Below, in pieces: positions 1-6,940 of a stretch of 8,462 nt of DNA. The number at the start of each line of letters is the position of its first letter. Position 1 is the stretch's first letter. Made by a program: the position numbers and the translations under genes. Source of the DNA: an uncultured Synergistales bacterium (GTDB taxonomy: Bacteria > Synergistota > Synergistia > Synergistales > Aminobacteriaceae); the NCBI GenBank assembly GCA_905233295.1, contig CAJODX010000036.1, positions 8,371-16,832 on the forward strand, read 5' to 3'. The notes below the pieces were generated by a model. The model was given only the letters and a program-made list of their open reading frames with translations, searched no databases and was not told the origin of the DNA.

Positions 1-327
1 TGGGCGGAAATAAAAGAAAAAATCACAGTCGGTGCAGCCTGTACAATCGAAGGCAAAATGGGAGACCGCGGACAGTTCATTATTGACAGGCTGAGACTTC
101 ACAGCGAACTTGAAAACTCTCAGCGTTATTTCAATATTGAACTCGATGTAAACAAAAACGAAAATCTCAGTCTGAAAGAATTTATTCAGAAACTTCGCGG
201 CTGCAGGGGTAATGCAAAAGTTATTCTGAACCTGAAAGACGATGATGAAACCTGCAAAATCTGTCTGAATGACCTTAAAGTCGATCCTGAAAAAGTTTCA
301 GAGTTAAGCCTTGCTCTCAGCGCATGA
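1..327 (+). CDS. dnaE: DNA polymerase III subunit alpha, C-terminal end (partial)
   Basis: The frame is open from base 1 and gives the last 108 residues of a longer protein, ending in TGA. The first ~35 residues (AACTIEGKMGDRGQFIIDRL) look like the end of the OB-fold domain of DnaE, where 'v.GkV..r....ii..i..l' is typical. The rest, with a GCRGNAKVILNL segment and an ending in VDPEKVSELSLAL, resembles the small C-terminal alpha/beta domain of bacterial DnaE, whose last strand-helix usually reads 'V.....l...l..l'. In the cell DnaE is the replicative polymerase, and this tail contributes to single-strand DNA and clamp or tau contacts. The polymerase active site lies outside the window, so the call rests on this tail alone. 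The ATG at 58 is an internal methionine. A different OB-fold protein is the main alternative. Confidence 0.68.
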   Translation, partial: WAEIKEKITVGAACTIEGKMGDRGQFIIDRLRLHSELENSQRYFNIELDVNKNENLSLKEFIQKLRGCRGNAKVILNLKDDDETCKICLNDLKVDPEKVSELSLALSA

Positions 328-370
328 AAATTTTCGCTTATAATGAAGCATGAAAAATTTTTATTTTTTT
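327..370 (+). terminator. Probable AT-rich intrinsic terminator after dnaE
   Basis: Directly after the dnaE stop, AAAATTTTC (327-335) and GCTT (336-339) can pair with AAGC (346-349) and GAAAAATTTTT (352-362), leaving a six-base ATAATG loop and a small bulge. Seven T residues follow at 364-370. The stem is mostly A-T, so it is weaker than the other two terminators in this window. The TATAAT at 339-344 sits inside the loop and could instead be a -10 box for the downstream genes, but no -35 match lies at normal spacing. Confidence 0.42.
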
Positions 371-384
371 AAGGAGCGAACAAA

Positions 385-594
385 ATGCCGGACAGTAATA
401 ACGTTAAATCATTCAGCGAACTTTGGCGCGAAGCAATTTACACAGCACACGTGAATTTTCTGCGGAAACGGAATTTATATGAAGACTGGAAAAAATTCAA
501 AGCCGGCAAAAAATTCCGTCAGGACGATTTCAGACTTATGAGCGAGTTCATAAAAATTTCAGAAAAATCTCAGCCGCAGCAGACACAGAAATAA
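385..594 (+). CDS. Small hypothetical protein (69 aa)
   Basis: I do not recognise a family. The start is well supported: AAGGAG at 371-376 lies eight bases before the ATG. The protein is soluble-looking, strongly charged and rich in aromatic residues. The N-terminal half is likely helical (SFSELWREAIYTAHVNFLRK), a lysine-rich middle (DWKKFKAGKKFRQDD) follows, and the tail is Q/S-rich (KSQPQQTQK). There is no signal peptide, membrane segment, or cysteine or histidine metal motif. It ends in TAA only eight bases before the AddB-like gene, which lacks its own clear ribosome binding site, so the two are probably co-transcribed and may be translationally coupled. A nucleic-acid-binding or AddB-accessory role is possible from context only. 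Confidence 0.7.
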   Translation: MPDSNNVKSFSELWREAIYTAHVNFLRKRNLYEDWKKFKAGKKFRQDDFRLMSEFIKISEKSQPQQTQK

Positions 595-602
595 AAATTT
601 CC

Positions 603-3500
603 ATGACTATCTCTGTACGTGCGTATAATTACGTTTCCGAACTTGAGAAAATTCTTGAAGGTATAAAAAAAGATTTTGCCGAAGATTTTTCTCAGGTTCG
701 TTTTGTTGTGCCGTCCCGCCGCGATAAATTCTGGTGGACGGACAGAAATTTTCAGAAAAACGATTTATGGACATGGGACGAAATTTATAAAGACGTTTGT
801 GATTTCGGGCGCATAAACCGCAAAAGAGTTTTATCGCCGCCGGATCATTTACTGATTTTAAATTCGATTTTAAAAAAAGTTCTCGGCGAATATCCTGAAA
901 AAGTCAAAGCTTTGCCGGGTATGGCACGTCCGGGATTTCTTGGAATAATTTCAGAAGACATTCGCGAACTTATGAACGAGCTTGCAAAACCCGAAATGCT
1001 GAATTTTAATCCCGAAAGCGAAAATGCTTCGGAATTTCTTTTGCCACAGGTCTATGCGCGCTACACTGAATATCTGCAACAATATGATCTTCTCGACAGC
1101 GCGGAAATTTACACCGCAGCACTCGAAGAAATTAAAAAAAATCAAAAATGGGGACGCGGCTTCACTGTCATATTCTGCGGATTCCTTTCATTCAACCATG
1201 CTCAGCTTGAACTCGTACGGGCAATGGGCGACAGATGCAGAGACGTTATCATCTTGAAACCCGAAACGAATCTTGAAAATTTTCACGATGCTCACGCTCA
1301 AATTTATAACGTAAGAAAGCCGATTGAAAAATCTCAAGGCAGAATCAGAAAAATTTCAGTCGCTGAACCCGCTCTTGAACCTGAAGTCATTGCACGGAAA
1401 ATCGCGATTGAACCTGAGTTCAAAAATTTTGACGGCATCGGCATTATGATTGATAAAGGGCGCGAGGCGGCGTTTGCTGAAGCCTTTGAACGTTACGGCA
1501 TTCCTTATGACTTTATGGCGGGCGTGAAAATAAATCTGACTCTTCCGGGAAAAATTCTGAGTTCGATACGTCATCTCAACTCGCGGAATTTTCCGTCTTA
1601 TGAAACAGCAATGTTGCTGACTCAACCGTGTTTTGCTGGAAATAAATTTCCCGTGATGAAAGCTTACAGAGCCGGGTGTTCGGGGCTTGAAGGCTGGGAG
1701 GAATATTTGACTTCAATGACTTCAGACGGCGGAGAAGATTCTGAAATTTTCAAAACCGCGCTGCTTGCAATAAAATCCATAAAAAAATTCCGCGATGTCC
1801 TTGCGAAAAATTCAAGTCCCGAAAAAATCATGTCGGCATTCGATGATTTTCTTACGAGCGAAAATTTATGGCTTGACCGTTTTAATTCAGAAAAAATTGC
1901 GGAACTCCCAGAACTCGATGAGACAATCCGAACGATAGCGAACGTCATCGAAACAGTTCAAATAAAAGTTTTGGCACTCAATGAACTTTTGCCTGACATC
2001 GGAGCTGTTCAGAATGAAAAATTAAAAAATGACGAGGCTTACGACTTTCTTGAACGCTGGTGTGCAAACACAGATACACGCGCACCTGTTCAGATTTCAA
2101 ACGCCGTGAGAATTTTCACGGGAACGCCGCCGGTTTTATCTTCGTTTCCAATCTGGATAATGACGGGCGTAACACAGAAAACATGGTCGAGCCGCGTAAA
2201 ATCTTCGCCGTTGTTGAACGATGACGAACGAAAAAAACTCGAAGCAAAAAAAGTTTATCTTCCGAAAAATTCTGACAAAGCCGCGCAGCATGAAGCTCTT
2301 TTCAGAAGATTAATTCAGATAGGCGAAAAATTCACGATGATTTCATGTCCCGAACTTGATGAAGAGGGGCGTCCGCTGTCTGAATCGCCTTTCTTTGAAA
2401 AATTCCGTGATGAAATGCCGTGGAAAATCATCAGCGAAAAATCTGAAGGAATAAAAATTCTTCTCGGCTCGGACGGATATATTTTCCCTGAGATTGACGC
2501 GGGCGAAAAAATTTTCAGAAAAATTCCGGTTATCAAAAAATCTGCACGTTCGGTCGGAGCGAGCGACATTCATAAACTGTTGAGCTGTCCGTTTCTGTGG
2601 TGGCAGGAAAAAGGCGCGAATTTTTATCAGCGCGACACAGACATTGTTTCACCAAATGAATGGGGCATTATGTTGCACAAATTCTGGGAACGAATCTGGC
2701 GGCGTTACAGAACAGATACGGCACAGAATTTTTTAAGCATCGTAAAAGATGAATGGAACGTTTTAACAAAATCTGAAAATAAAATCGAAGACTACGAAAA
2801 TTTTTCGCGGCTCATAAAAGATTTCAGATTAAGGCGCAAACTCGACGGAATAAAATTCAGAGTTGAACGTCTTGGAAAACTCCAAAATGAAATTCTCGAA
2901 AGGCTTTATCATGCAGGCTACCGGCACGAAAAAATTTTGCTTGAAGATGAAGCCTGTCTCAGAACAGAAAAAGACGGCGTTACATTTTTGGGACAGTGCG
3001 ACAGAATAGAGATTATGAAAGCTCCGAACGGCGAAAAAATTGCGTTTATTGCCGATTACAAAGAAGGCAACGGCGAAAAATACGAAGAGGCTTTCAACAA
3101 CATTGCGGATTTTGAATGGAACATTGAAAAACGCCCGAAATTTTTCTTTGGACTTCAGCTTTCTGTTTATGCGGCGTTATTTGAAAAAAATTCTGAAATT
3201 CGATTGACCGGCGTTTATATTCCGGGTTTTGAGGACGGAAAAATATCCGGCAGCATTCTCAACGCTGAAGACATTCCCGAAATTTTCAATATTTTTTCAG
3301 AATACAAATCAATAAAATTCAACTCTTCAATCACTGCGCGTGCTGATGAAGGCGAATACGCGATGACCTGTGCCGCTGAAATTCTGAAAGCCGGAATATT
3401 TGCGCCGGAATATCAGTCTGACATGTGTAAATTTTGCAAAATAAAAAGTCTTTGCCGCAAGAGTGAATTTAAGGGCGAAGTTTTTAATGACGAAGAGTGA
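603..3500 (+). CDS. addB: AddB-like PD-(D/E)XK exonuclease with Fe-S cluster, lacking Walker A
   Basis: This 965-residue protein resembles AddB/RexB, the partner of AddA in the double-strand-break resection complex that loads RecA. The N-terminal ~600 residues look like a helicase-type fold without an ATP site: FVVPSRR at 34-40, a FCGF..FNHAQLEL segment near 190-205, and an AddB-like stretch at about 507-543 (TGTPP... through PLLNDDER). No GxxGxGKT is present where active AddB proteins carry Walker A. The C-terminal nuclease is complete: H692, D800, D818-Y-K820 and Q852..Y856. Four cysteines match the AddB iron-sulfur staple: C662, then C942-x2-C945-x5-C951. Expected activity is cleavage of one DNA strand during recombinational repair. 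No Shine-Dalgarno precedes the ATG, which suggests coupling to the small gene eight bases upstream. AddA, often adjacent, is not in this window; the next gene is unrelated. A generic AddB-related PD-(D/E)XK nuclease is the alternative name. Confidence 0.83.
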   Translation: MTISVRAYNYVSELEKILEGIKKDFAEDFSQVRFVVPSRRDKFWWTDRNFQKNDLWTWDEIYKDVCDFGRINRKRVLSPPDHLLILNSILKKVLGEYPEKVKALPGMARPGFLGIISEDIRELMNELAKPEMLNFNPESENASEFLLPQVYARYTEYLQQYDLLDSAEIYTAALEEIKKNQKWGRGFTVIFCGFLSFNHAQLELVRAMGDRCRDVIILKPETNLENFHDAHAQIYNVRKPIEKSQGRIRKISVAEPALEPEVIARKIAIEPEFKNFDGIGIMIDKGREAAFAEAFERYGIPYDFMAGVKINLTLPGKILSSIRHLNSRNFPSYETAMLLTQPCFAGNKFPVMKAYRAGCSGLEGWEEYLTSMTSDGGEDSEIFKTALLAIKSIKKFRDVLAKNSSPEKIMSAFDDFLTSENLWLDRFNSEKIAELPELDETIRTIANVIETVQIKVLALNELLPDIGAVQNEKLKNDEAYDFLERWCANTDTRAPVQISNAVRIFTGTPPVLSSFPIWIMTGVTQKTWSSRVKSSPLLNDDERKKLEAKKVYLPKNSDKAAQHEALFRRLIQIGEKFTMISCPELDEEGRPLSESPFFEKFRDEMPWKIISEKSEGIKILLGSDGYIFPEIDAGEKIFRKIPVIKKSARSVGASDIHKLLSCPFLWWQEKGANFYQRDTDIVSPNEWGIMLHKFWERIWRRYRTDTAQNFLSIVKDEWNVLTKSENKIEDYENFSRLIKDFRLRRKLDGIKFRVERLGKLQNEILERLYHAGYRHEKILLEDEACLRTEKDGVTFLGQCDRIEIMKAPNGEKIAFIADYKEGNGEKYEEAFNNIADFEWNIEKRPKFFFGLQLSVYAALFEKNSEIRLTGVYIPGFEDGKISGSILNAEDIPEIFNIFSEYKSIKFNSSITARADEGEYAMTCAAEILKAGIFAPEYQSDMCKFCKIKSLCRKSEFKGEVFNDEE

Positions 3501-3515
3501 GAAGAGTGAAGAGTG
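3492..3515 (+). repeat. Short tandem repeat (9-bp unit GAAGAGTGA)
   Basis: GAAGAGTGA occurs twice without a gap (3492-3500 and 3501-3509), followed by a partial copy AGAGTG (3510-3515). The first copy supplies the last codons and TGA stop of the AddB-like gene. It also creates a GTG overlapping that stop, which would give the dipeptidase gene a false early start. Confidence 0.7.
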
Positions 3516-3542
3516 CTAAAATTACAAAAAATTTTATTTTTC

Positions 3543-3549
3543 AAGGAGG
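3543..3549 (+). promoter_or_regulatory. Ribosome binding site fixing the dipeptidase start
   Basis: AAGGAGG here is a near-perfect Shine-Dalgarno, ten bases before the ATG at 3560. It shows that the in-frame GTG at 3497 and the 21 residues after it are not translated. With the ATG at 3560 the protein begins with a normal signal peptide. Confidence 0.85.
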
Positions 3550-3559
3550 AAATGAAACA

Positions 3560-4258
3560 ATGAAAATGAAAAGTTCAAAAATTTTCGCGGCGTTTTTATT
3601 TTGCCTTACGTTCCTGAGCGTTCAGGCTTGGGCTGAGGTTGATCCCAAAGATTCATCGGGTTTCGTGAAGCTTACAGATGTTGTTCCCGATGCGATACTC
3701 GAAATCCGTTATTATTCAACTTATAATTTTGTCGGCACACGCATTGACGGCTATGAAGCTCCTGTTGCACTGCTGACGAAAGAGGCTGCTGCAGCTCTGC
3801 GCGAGGTCAGCGATGAACTCGTGAAAAAAGGTTACAGGCTTAAAATTTATGACGCGTACAGACCTCAAACGGCAGTAAATCATTTTGCACGCTGGGCAAA
3901 GGATCTCGATGACACTCGAATGAAAGAATATTTTTATCCCGTTCTCGACAAATCCGTTTTATTTGAACTTGGCTACATCGATTACAAATCCGGACACAGC
4001 CGCGGCAGTACTGTTGACCTGACTTTATTCGATATGAAAACAGAAAAGGAAGTCGATATGGGCGGAACGTTTGACTTTTTCGGCGGAATGTCGCACCCGG
4101 ATTACAAAGAAATCACTGTTAAGCAGTACGAAAACAGAATGCTTCTGCGTGATGCAATGACGGCACACGGCTTCAGACCTCTTCAGACTGAATGGTGGCA
4201 TTTCACACTGAACGATGAGCCTTACCCGGACACATATTTTGATTTTCCGGTAAAATAG
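3560..4258 (+). CDS. VanX-type D-alanyl-D-alanine dipeptidase, exported
   Basis: A 232-residue zinc metallopeptidase of the VanX/DdpX family (peptidase M15D), which hydrolyses D-Ala-D-Ala. The metal and catalytic residues are all present: H146 and D153 in SGHSRGSTVD, and E211 and H214 in EWWHF. R101 in YDAYRP matches the conserved arginine, and the spacings (45 residues from R to H, 7 from H to D, 3 from E to H) equal those of VanX. Residues 1-27 form a signal peptide: K-rich start, hydrophobic IFAAFLFCLTFLSV, then AWA before EVDPK. The enzyme should therefore act in the periplasm, as PcgL does, recycling peptidoglycan dipeptides. Export and the absence of vanH, vanA or vanRS nearby argue against glycopeptide resistance. 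It ends in TAG just before a strong terminator. Hydrolysis of other D-dipeptides is possible. Confidence 0.88.
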   Translation: MKMKSSKIFAAFLFCLTFLSVQAWAEVDPKDSSGFVKLTDVVPDAILEIRYYSTYNFVGTRIDGYEAPVALLTKEAAAALREVSDELVKKGYRLKIYDAYRPQTAVNHFARWAKDLDDTRMKEYFYPVLDKSVLFELGYIDYKSGHSRGSTVDLTLFDMKTEKEVDMGGTFDFFGGMSHPDYKEITVKQYENRMLLRDAMTAHGFRPLQTEWWHFTLNDEPYPDTYFDFPVK

Positions 4259-4263
4259 ATAAG

Positions 4264-4300
4264 AAAAAAGTCAGGAAAATTTCAGCTCCTGACTTTTTAA
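4264..4300. terminator. Bidirectional intrinsic terminator between convergent genes
   Basis: AAAAAGTCAGGA (4265-4276) and TCCTGACTTTTT (4287-4298) are perfect 12-bp inverted repeats around a 10-base loop. T runs follow on the + strand, and the A run at 4264-4269 becomes a T run on the - strand. The hairpin lies between the stop codons of the dipeptidase gene (+) and livF (-), so it should end both transcripts. Confidence 0.9.
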
Positions 4301-4308
4301 TTTTAATT

Positions 4309-5025
4309 TCATCCTCCGAGATATGCTTTTCTGACTGCTTCCGAAGCTAAAAGTTCCTGCCCTGTGCCGGTCGTTACAATTTTGCCGGTTTCCATGACAT
4401 AGCCGCGGCTTGCAATGCTCAATGCCATCTGCGCGTTCTGTTCAACTAAAAGAATCGTTGCGCCCGTGTTATGGAGTTCAGCGATAATTTCAAAAATCTG
4501 TTCAACAAGAATCGGAGCAAGCCCCATCGAAGGCTCGTCAAGCATTAAAAGTTTCGGGCGGCTCATCAGTGCGCGTCCCATGGCAAGCATCTGCTGTTCA
4601 CCGCCTGAAAGAGTTCCTGCTGTCTGTTTCATGCGTTCTTTAAGTCTCGGGAAAAGAGAGTAAACTTTTTCCATATCGTCCTGAATGTCGCTCTGTCTGT
4701 TCTGAGTGAACGCTCCCATTTCAAGATTTTCCTGCACTGTCATCTGAGCAAAAACTCTGCGTCCTTCAGGAACCTGCGCGAGTCCTTTTTCAACAATTTT
4801 ATGCGGCTGAATTTTCGCCAGCGGCTCGCCCAAAAACGAAACACTCCCCGTTGAAGGGTGCAAAAGTCCCGAAACCGTGTTCAGCGTCGTGGATTTTCCC
4901 GCACCGTTTGCACCTATTAACGTAACGATTTCTCCGTCAAAAACTTCAAATGAAATTCCTTTAATCGCGTGAATGCTTCCGTAGTAAACATTAATATTTT
5001 CAACTTTTAAAACAGGTTCAGCCAT
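4309..5025 (-). CDS. livF: Branched-chain amino acid ABC transporter ATP-binding protein LivF
   Basis: A 238-residue ABC ATPase of normal LivF length. Walker A is GANGAGKS at 38-45, the family-specific EGRRVFAQMTVQENL runs from 87 to 101, the signature LSGGEQQ spans 139-145, and Walker B LLMLDEP spans 159-165 with catalytic E164. The switch region reads LLVEQNAQMAL, with EQN in place of the usual histidine, which is normal for LivF. Together with LivG it forms the cytoplasmic motor that powers uptake of leucine, isoleucine and valine. It is the last gene of the liv operon: its ATG follows the livG stop after two bases, with GGAGAG about ten bases upstream. Transcription should stop at the hairpin just beyond the TGA. 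The amide and urea transporters of the same family cannot be excluded from the ATPase alone. Confidence 0.93.
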   Translation of the reverse strand: MAEPVLKVENINVYYGSIHAIKGISFEVFDGEIVTLIGANGAGKSTTLNTVSGLLHPSTGSVSFLGEPLAKIQPHKIVEKGLAQVPEGRRVFAQMTVQENLEMGAFTQNRQSDIQDDMEKVYSLFPRLKERMKQTAGTLSGGEQQMLAMGRALMSRPKLLMLDEPSMGLAPILVEQIFEIIAELHNTGATILLVEQNAQMALSIASRGYVMETGKIVTTGTGQELLASEAVRKAYLGG

Positions 5026-5027
5026 CG

Positions 5028-5879
5028 TTACGCACTCTCCTTTCTGCGTCCGAGATAGGCTTCAATGACAGCGGGGTTGCTTTGAATTTCATCGGGCGTG
5101 CCTTTCGCAATGATGTGTCCGAAATTCAAAACGCATATTCCCTCGCAGATGTTCATAACGAGGCTCATATCATGTTCAATCAGGACTATCGCAATCTGGA
5201 ACATCTCATGGACTTTTCTGATATTATCCATGAGTTCGGCAGTCTCTGAAGGATTCATTCCCGCGGCAGGCTCGTCAAGCAAAAGCAAAGACGGATTCGT
5301 TGCCAAGGCACGGACTATTTCAAGTCTTCTCTGTGCGCCGTAAGGGAGCGAACCGGCTCTGACATCAGCCATATCCTGCATATCGAAAATCGAAAGCAGT
5401 TTCAAAGCTCTTCGATGTGCTGCGACTTCCTCGCGGCGGTAATTCGGAAGCCTTAAAACCGCGCTGAACATGTTGTAATGCATATCGTTGTTCATTGCGG
5501 CTTTAACGTTATCGACAACGCTCAAATTTTTGAAAAGCCTTATGTTCTGGAACGTTCTCGCTATTCCGGCTCTGTTCACCTGCATTGTGTTCATGCCGTG
5601 AGTGTCGCGTCCGTTCAGCAGAATAGTTCCTGTTGTAGGCTGATAAACTTTCGTCAGCAGATTAAAGACGGTCGTTTTTCCTGCGCCGTTCGGTCCTATC
5701 AATCCGACAATCTCAGTGCGTCCTACGGTGAGATTGAAATCTTCGACAGCTTTGATGCCGCCGAGAGTTATTCCGAGTTTGACACATTCAAGAACAGGAT
5801 CGCGCGCCACATCACGTTCAGGGAGAATCGTTGTTGAAGGAACAGCAACATATTTTGTTTTCGGTTTTGCCATTTTCAT
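5028..5879 (-). CDS. livG: Branched-chain amino acid ABC transporter ATP-binding protein LivG
   Basis: A 283-residue ABC ATPase, partner of LivF. It shows Walker A GPNGAGKT at 62-69, the Q-loop GIARTFQNIRLF with Q111, the LivG-type signature LPYGAQR at 178-184 in place of LSGGQ, Walker B LLLLDEP at 198-204 with E203, and H-loop IEHD with H236. The insertion between the Q-loop and the signature is the usual LivG helical segment. About 28 residues precede the ATPase core (EC VKLGI..); similar tails occur in some LivG proteins of anaerobes. Two starts fit the GGAGG at 5884-5888: the ATG at 5879, which overlaps the livM stop as ATGA with a four-base spacer, or the ATG at 5873, which has a ten-base spacer and begins MAKPKTK. 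The overlap indicates coupling to livM; the choice changes only two residues. Confidence 0.94.
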   Translation of the reverse strand: MKMAKPKTKYVAVPSTTILPERDVARDPVLECVKLGITLGGIKAVEDFNLTVGRTEIVGLIGPNGAGKTTVFNLLTKVYQPTTGTILLNGRDTHGMNTMQVNRAGIARTFQNIRLFKNLSVVDNVKAAMNNDMHYNMFSAVLRLPNYRREEVAAHRRALKLLSIFDMQDMADVRAGSLPYGAQRRLEIVRALATNPSLLLLDEPAAGMNPSETAELMDNIRKVHEMFQIAIVLIEHDMSLVMNICEGICVLNFGHIIAKGTPDEIQSNPAVIEAYLGRRKESA

Positions 5880-6142
5880 TCAGCCTCCTCTCTGCGTCTG
5901 AAAGGATTCAGTTTAGAGAGAAAATATTTTATTTCTGCGTTGTTCGTTGCCAGCATCATCACGATTAAAATGATTGCGTACAGCAGCATTCTGTAATCTG
6001 AAAACTGCCTGAGTTTTTCCGGCAGAATCGTTAAGACCGCCGCCGCGATAATGCCGCCGAGCATGTTACCCTGTCCTCCGAGAACGACAAAGACAAGAAT
6101 TAAAATCGAAGTGTTGAAATCAAATTTATTTGCAACGATAGT
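5876..6142 (-). pseudogene. livM: LivM C-terminal part, cut off by an in-frame stop
   Basis: This continues the livM reading frame directly after the TAG at 6143-6145. It encodes 88 residues running from TIVANKFDFNTSILILVF, through the conserved VVLGGQGNMLGGIIAA loop and ILPEKLRQFSDYRMLLYAI, to a basic tail RRREEAE ending in TGA. The sequence is the expected last quarter of LivM, including its final membrane helices. There is no ribosome binding site at its start; the first internal ATG (6064) falls in the middle of the conserved loop. It is therefore unlikely to be made as a separate useful protein. The conserved sequence shows no further damage, so the interruption is recent, suppressed, or a sequence error. 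With the upstream part, the repaired LivM would be about 353 residues, a normal length. Confidence 0.85.
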
Positions 6143-6937
6143 CTAATAATTCATCGCGAACAAAGCCCCTGCCGCTCCGGCAAGTGCCGCAGACGTAACG
6201 AAAGCCATCATTTTATATTTTGTGATGTCAAGACCAATGCTTTCAGCCGCTATTCTGTCATCCCGTATCGCCATAAACGCACGCCCCGAACGTGAGTTCA
6301 CAAGATTGAAAACGATCATCAGAGCTATCATTACCAAAATAAATCCTGCGGGGAAAGTCGAAATTTTCTGAATGCCGCTGATTCCCATAGGACCTTTTAT
6401 GATTAACCTTCCGCCTTTTAACAGCCTTGTCGTGTCCGTGAGCATGCTGAAATGGATTCCGCCTGAATCAACGCCCATATAAAAATTATTGAGAATGCTC
6501 TTTATAATTTCACCGAACGCAAGAGTTACGATAGCAAGATAATCGCCTTTTAGCCGCAAAACGGGAATGCCTATTAAAAATCCTGCGAACGCTGCGAATA
6601 TTGCCGCGACAATCATTGCAATCGCAAGTCGAACAGGAGCGAAAGGAATCAAACTCTGCAATAAAATCGCCGTCGCAACTCCAGAGAATGCTCCTACTGA
6701 CATAAAGCCCGCATGCCCCAATGAAAGTTCGCCGGAGATTCCGACAACCAGATTTAATGACACAGCCATTACCATATATGCGCATATAGGGACTAACATT
6801 CCGCGCATTGAAGAACTCAAAAATTTTGTGCTGCTCATTGTCTGGCAGATTATATACGCGAGAATGACTATCCCGTAAGTTAAATAAATTCTCCGCGCTT
6901 CAACGCGTTTTAAGTTTATAAGTCTTCGCATCGTCAT
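6143..6937 (-). CDS. livM: Branched-chain amino acid ABC transporter permease LivM, truncated by amber codon
   Basis: These 264 residues are the N-terminal three quarters of LivM, one of the two membrane subunits (BPD_transp_2 family) of the leucine/isoleucine/valine importer. A basic N-terminus (MTMRRLINLKRVEARR) is followed by several hydrophobic helices. Landmarks are LSLGHAGFMSVGAFSG at 71-86, LKGDYLAIVTLAFGE at 129-143, and the ATPase-contact loop SRSGRAFMAIRDDRIAAE at 215-232. The protein then stops at TAG (6143-6145) after ALFAMNY, although the same frame continues with the rest of LivM down to 5876. As read, the product would lack its last membrane helices and is unlikely to work. The start at 6937 has AAGG eight bases upstream and follows the livH stop after three bases; an ATG two codons later is also possible. 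Confidence 0.9.
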   Translation of the reverse strand: MTMRRLINLKRVEARRIYLTYGIVILAYIICQTMSSTKFLSSSMRGMLVPICAYMVMAVSLNLVVGISGELSLGHAGFMSVGAFSGVATAILLQSLIPFAPVRLAIAMIVAAIFAAFAGFLIGIPVLRLKGDYLAIVTLAFGEIIKSILNNFYMGVDSGGIHFSMLTDTTRLLKGGRLIIKGPMGISGIQKISTFPAGFILVMIALMIVFNLVNSRSGRAFMAIRDDRIAAESIGLDITKYKMMAFVTSAALAGAAGALFAMNY

Positions 6938-6940
6938 CTT

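Noticed and set aside
339..344. TATAAT as a -10 promoter box for the small gene and the AddB-like gene
   Set aside because: The nearest -35-like TTGCTC is about 22 bases upstream, too far, and the TATAAT is better explained as part of a terminator loop; a promoter remains possible.
603..3500. Very frequent GAAAAATT-like strings in the AddB-like gene, first suspected to be a dispersed repeat
   Set aside because: They fall in frame as Glu-Lys-Ile/Phe or similar codons and reflect AT-rich codon choice in a lysine-rich protein; flanks are not conserved between occurrences.
3497..3559. GTG start for the dipeptidase, overlapping the AddB-like stop by four bases
   Set aside because: It has no ribosome binding site, would bury the signal peptide behind 21 extra residues, and is outcompeted by AAGGAGG plus the ATG at 3560.
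4309..5025. Missing switch histidine in LivF (EQN instead of EHD)
   Set aside because: This is the normal form in LivF proteins, so it is not a defect.
5478..5837. 119-residue open frame on the + strand opposite livG
   Set aside because: It lies entirely antisense to a well-supported livG with all ATPase motifs, and its sequence resembles no family; it is a coding shadow.
6143..6145. Genome-wide reassignment of UAG (for example pyrrolysine) to explain livM
   Set aside because: UAG ends the dipeptidase gene immediately before a strong terminator and also ends livH three bases before livM, so it works as an ordinary stop here.
6567..6878. 103-residue + strand open frame opposite livM
   Set aside because: It is antisense to conserved LivM sequence (GHAGF, LKGDY motifs) and its proline/alanine/isoleucine-rich product is typical of a shadow frame.
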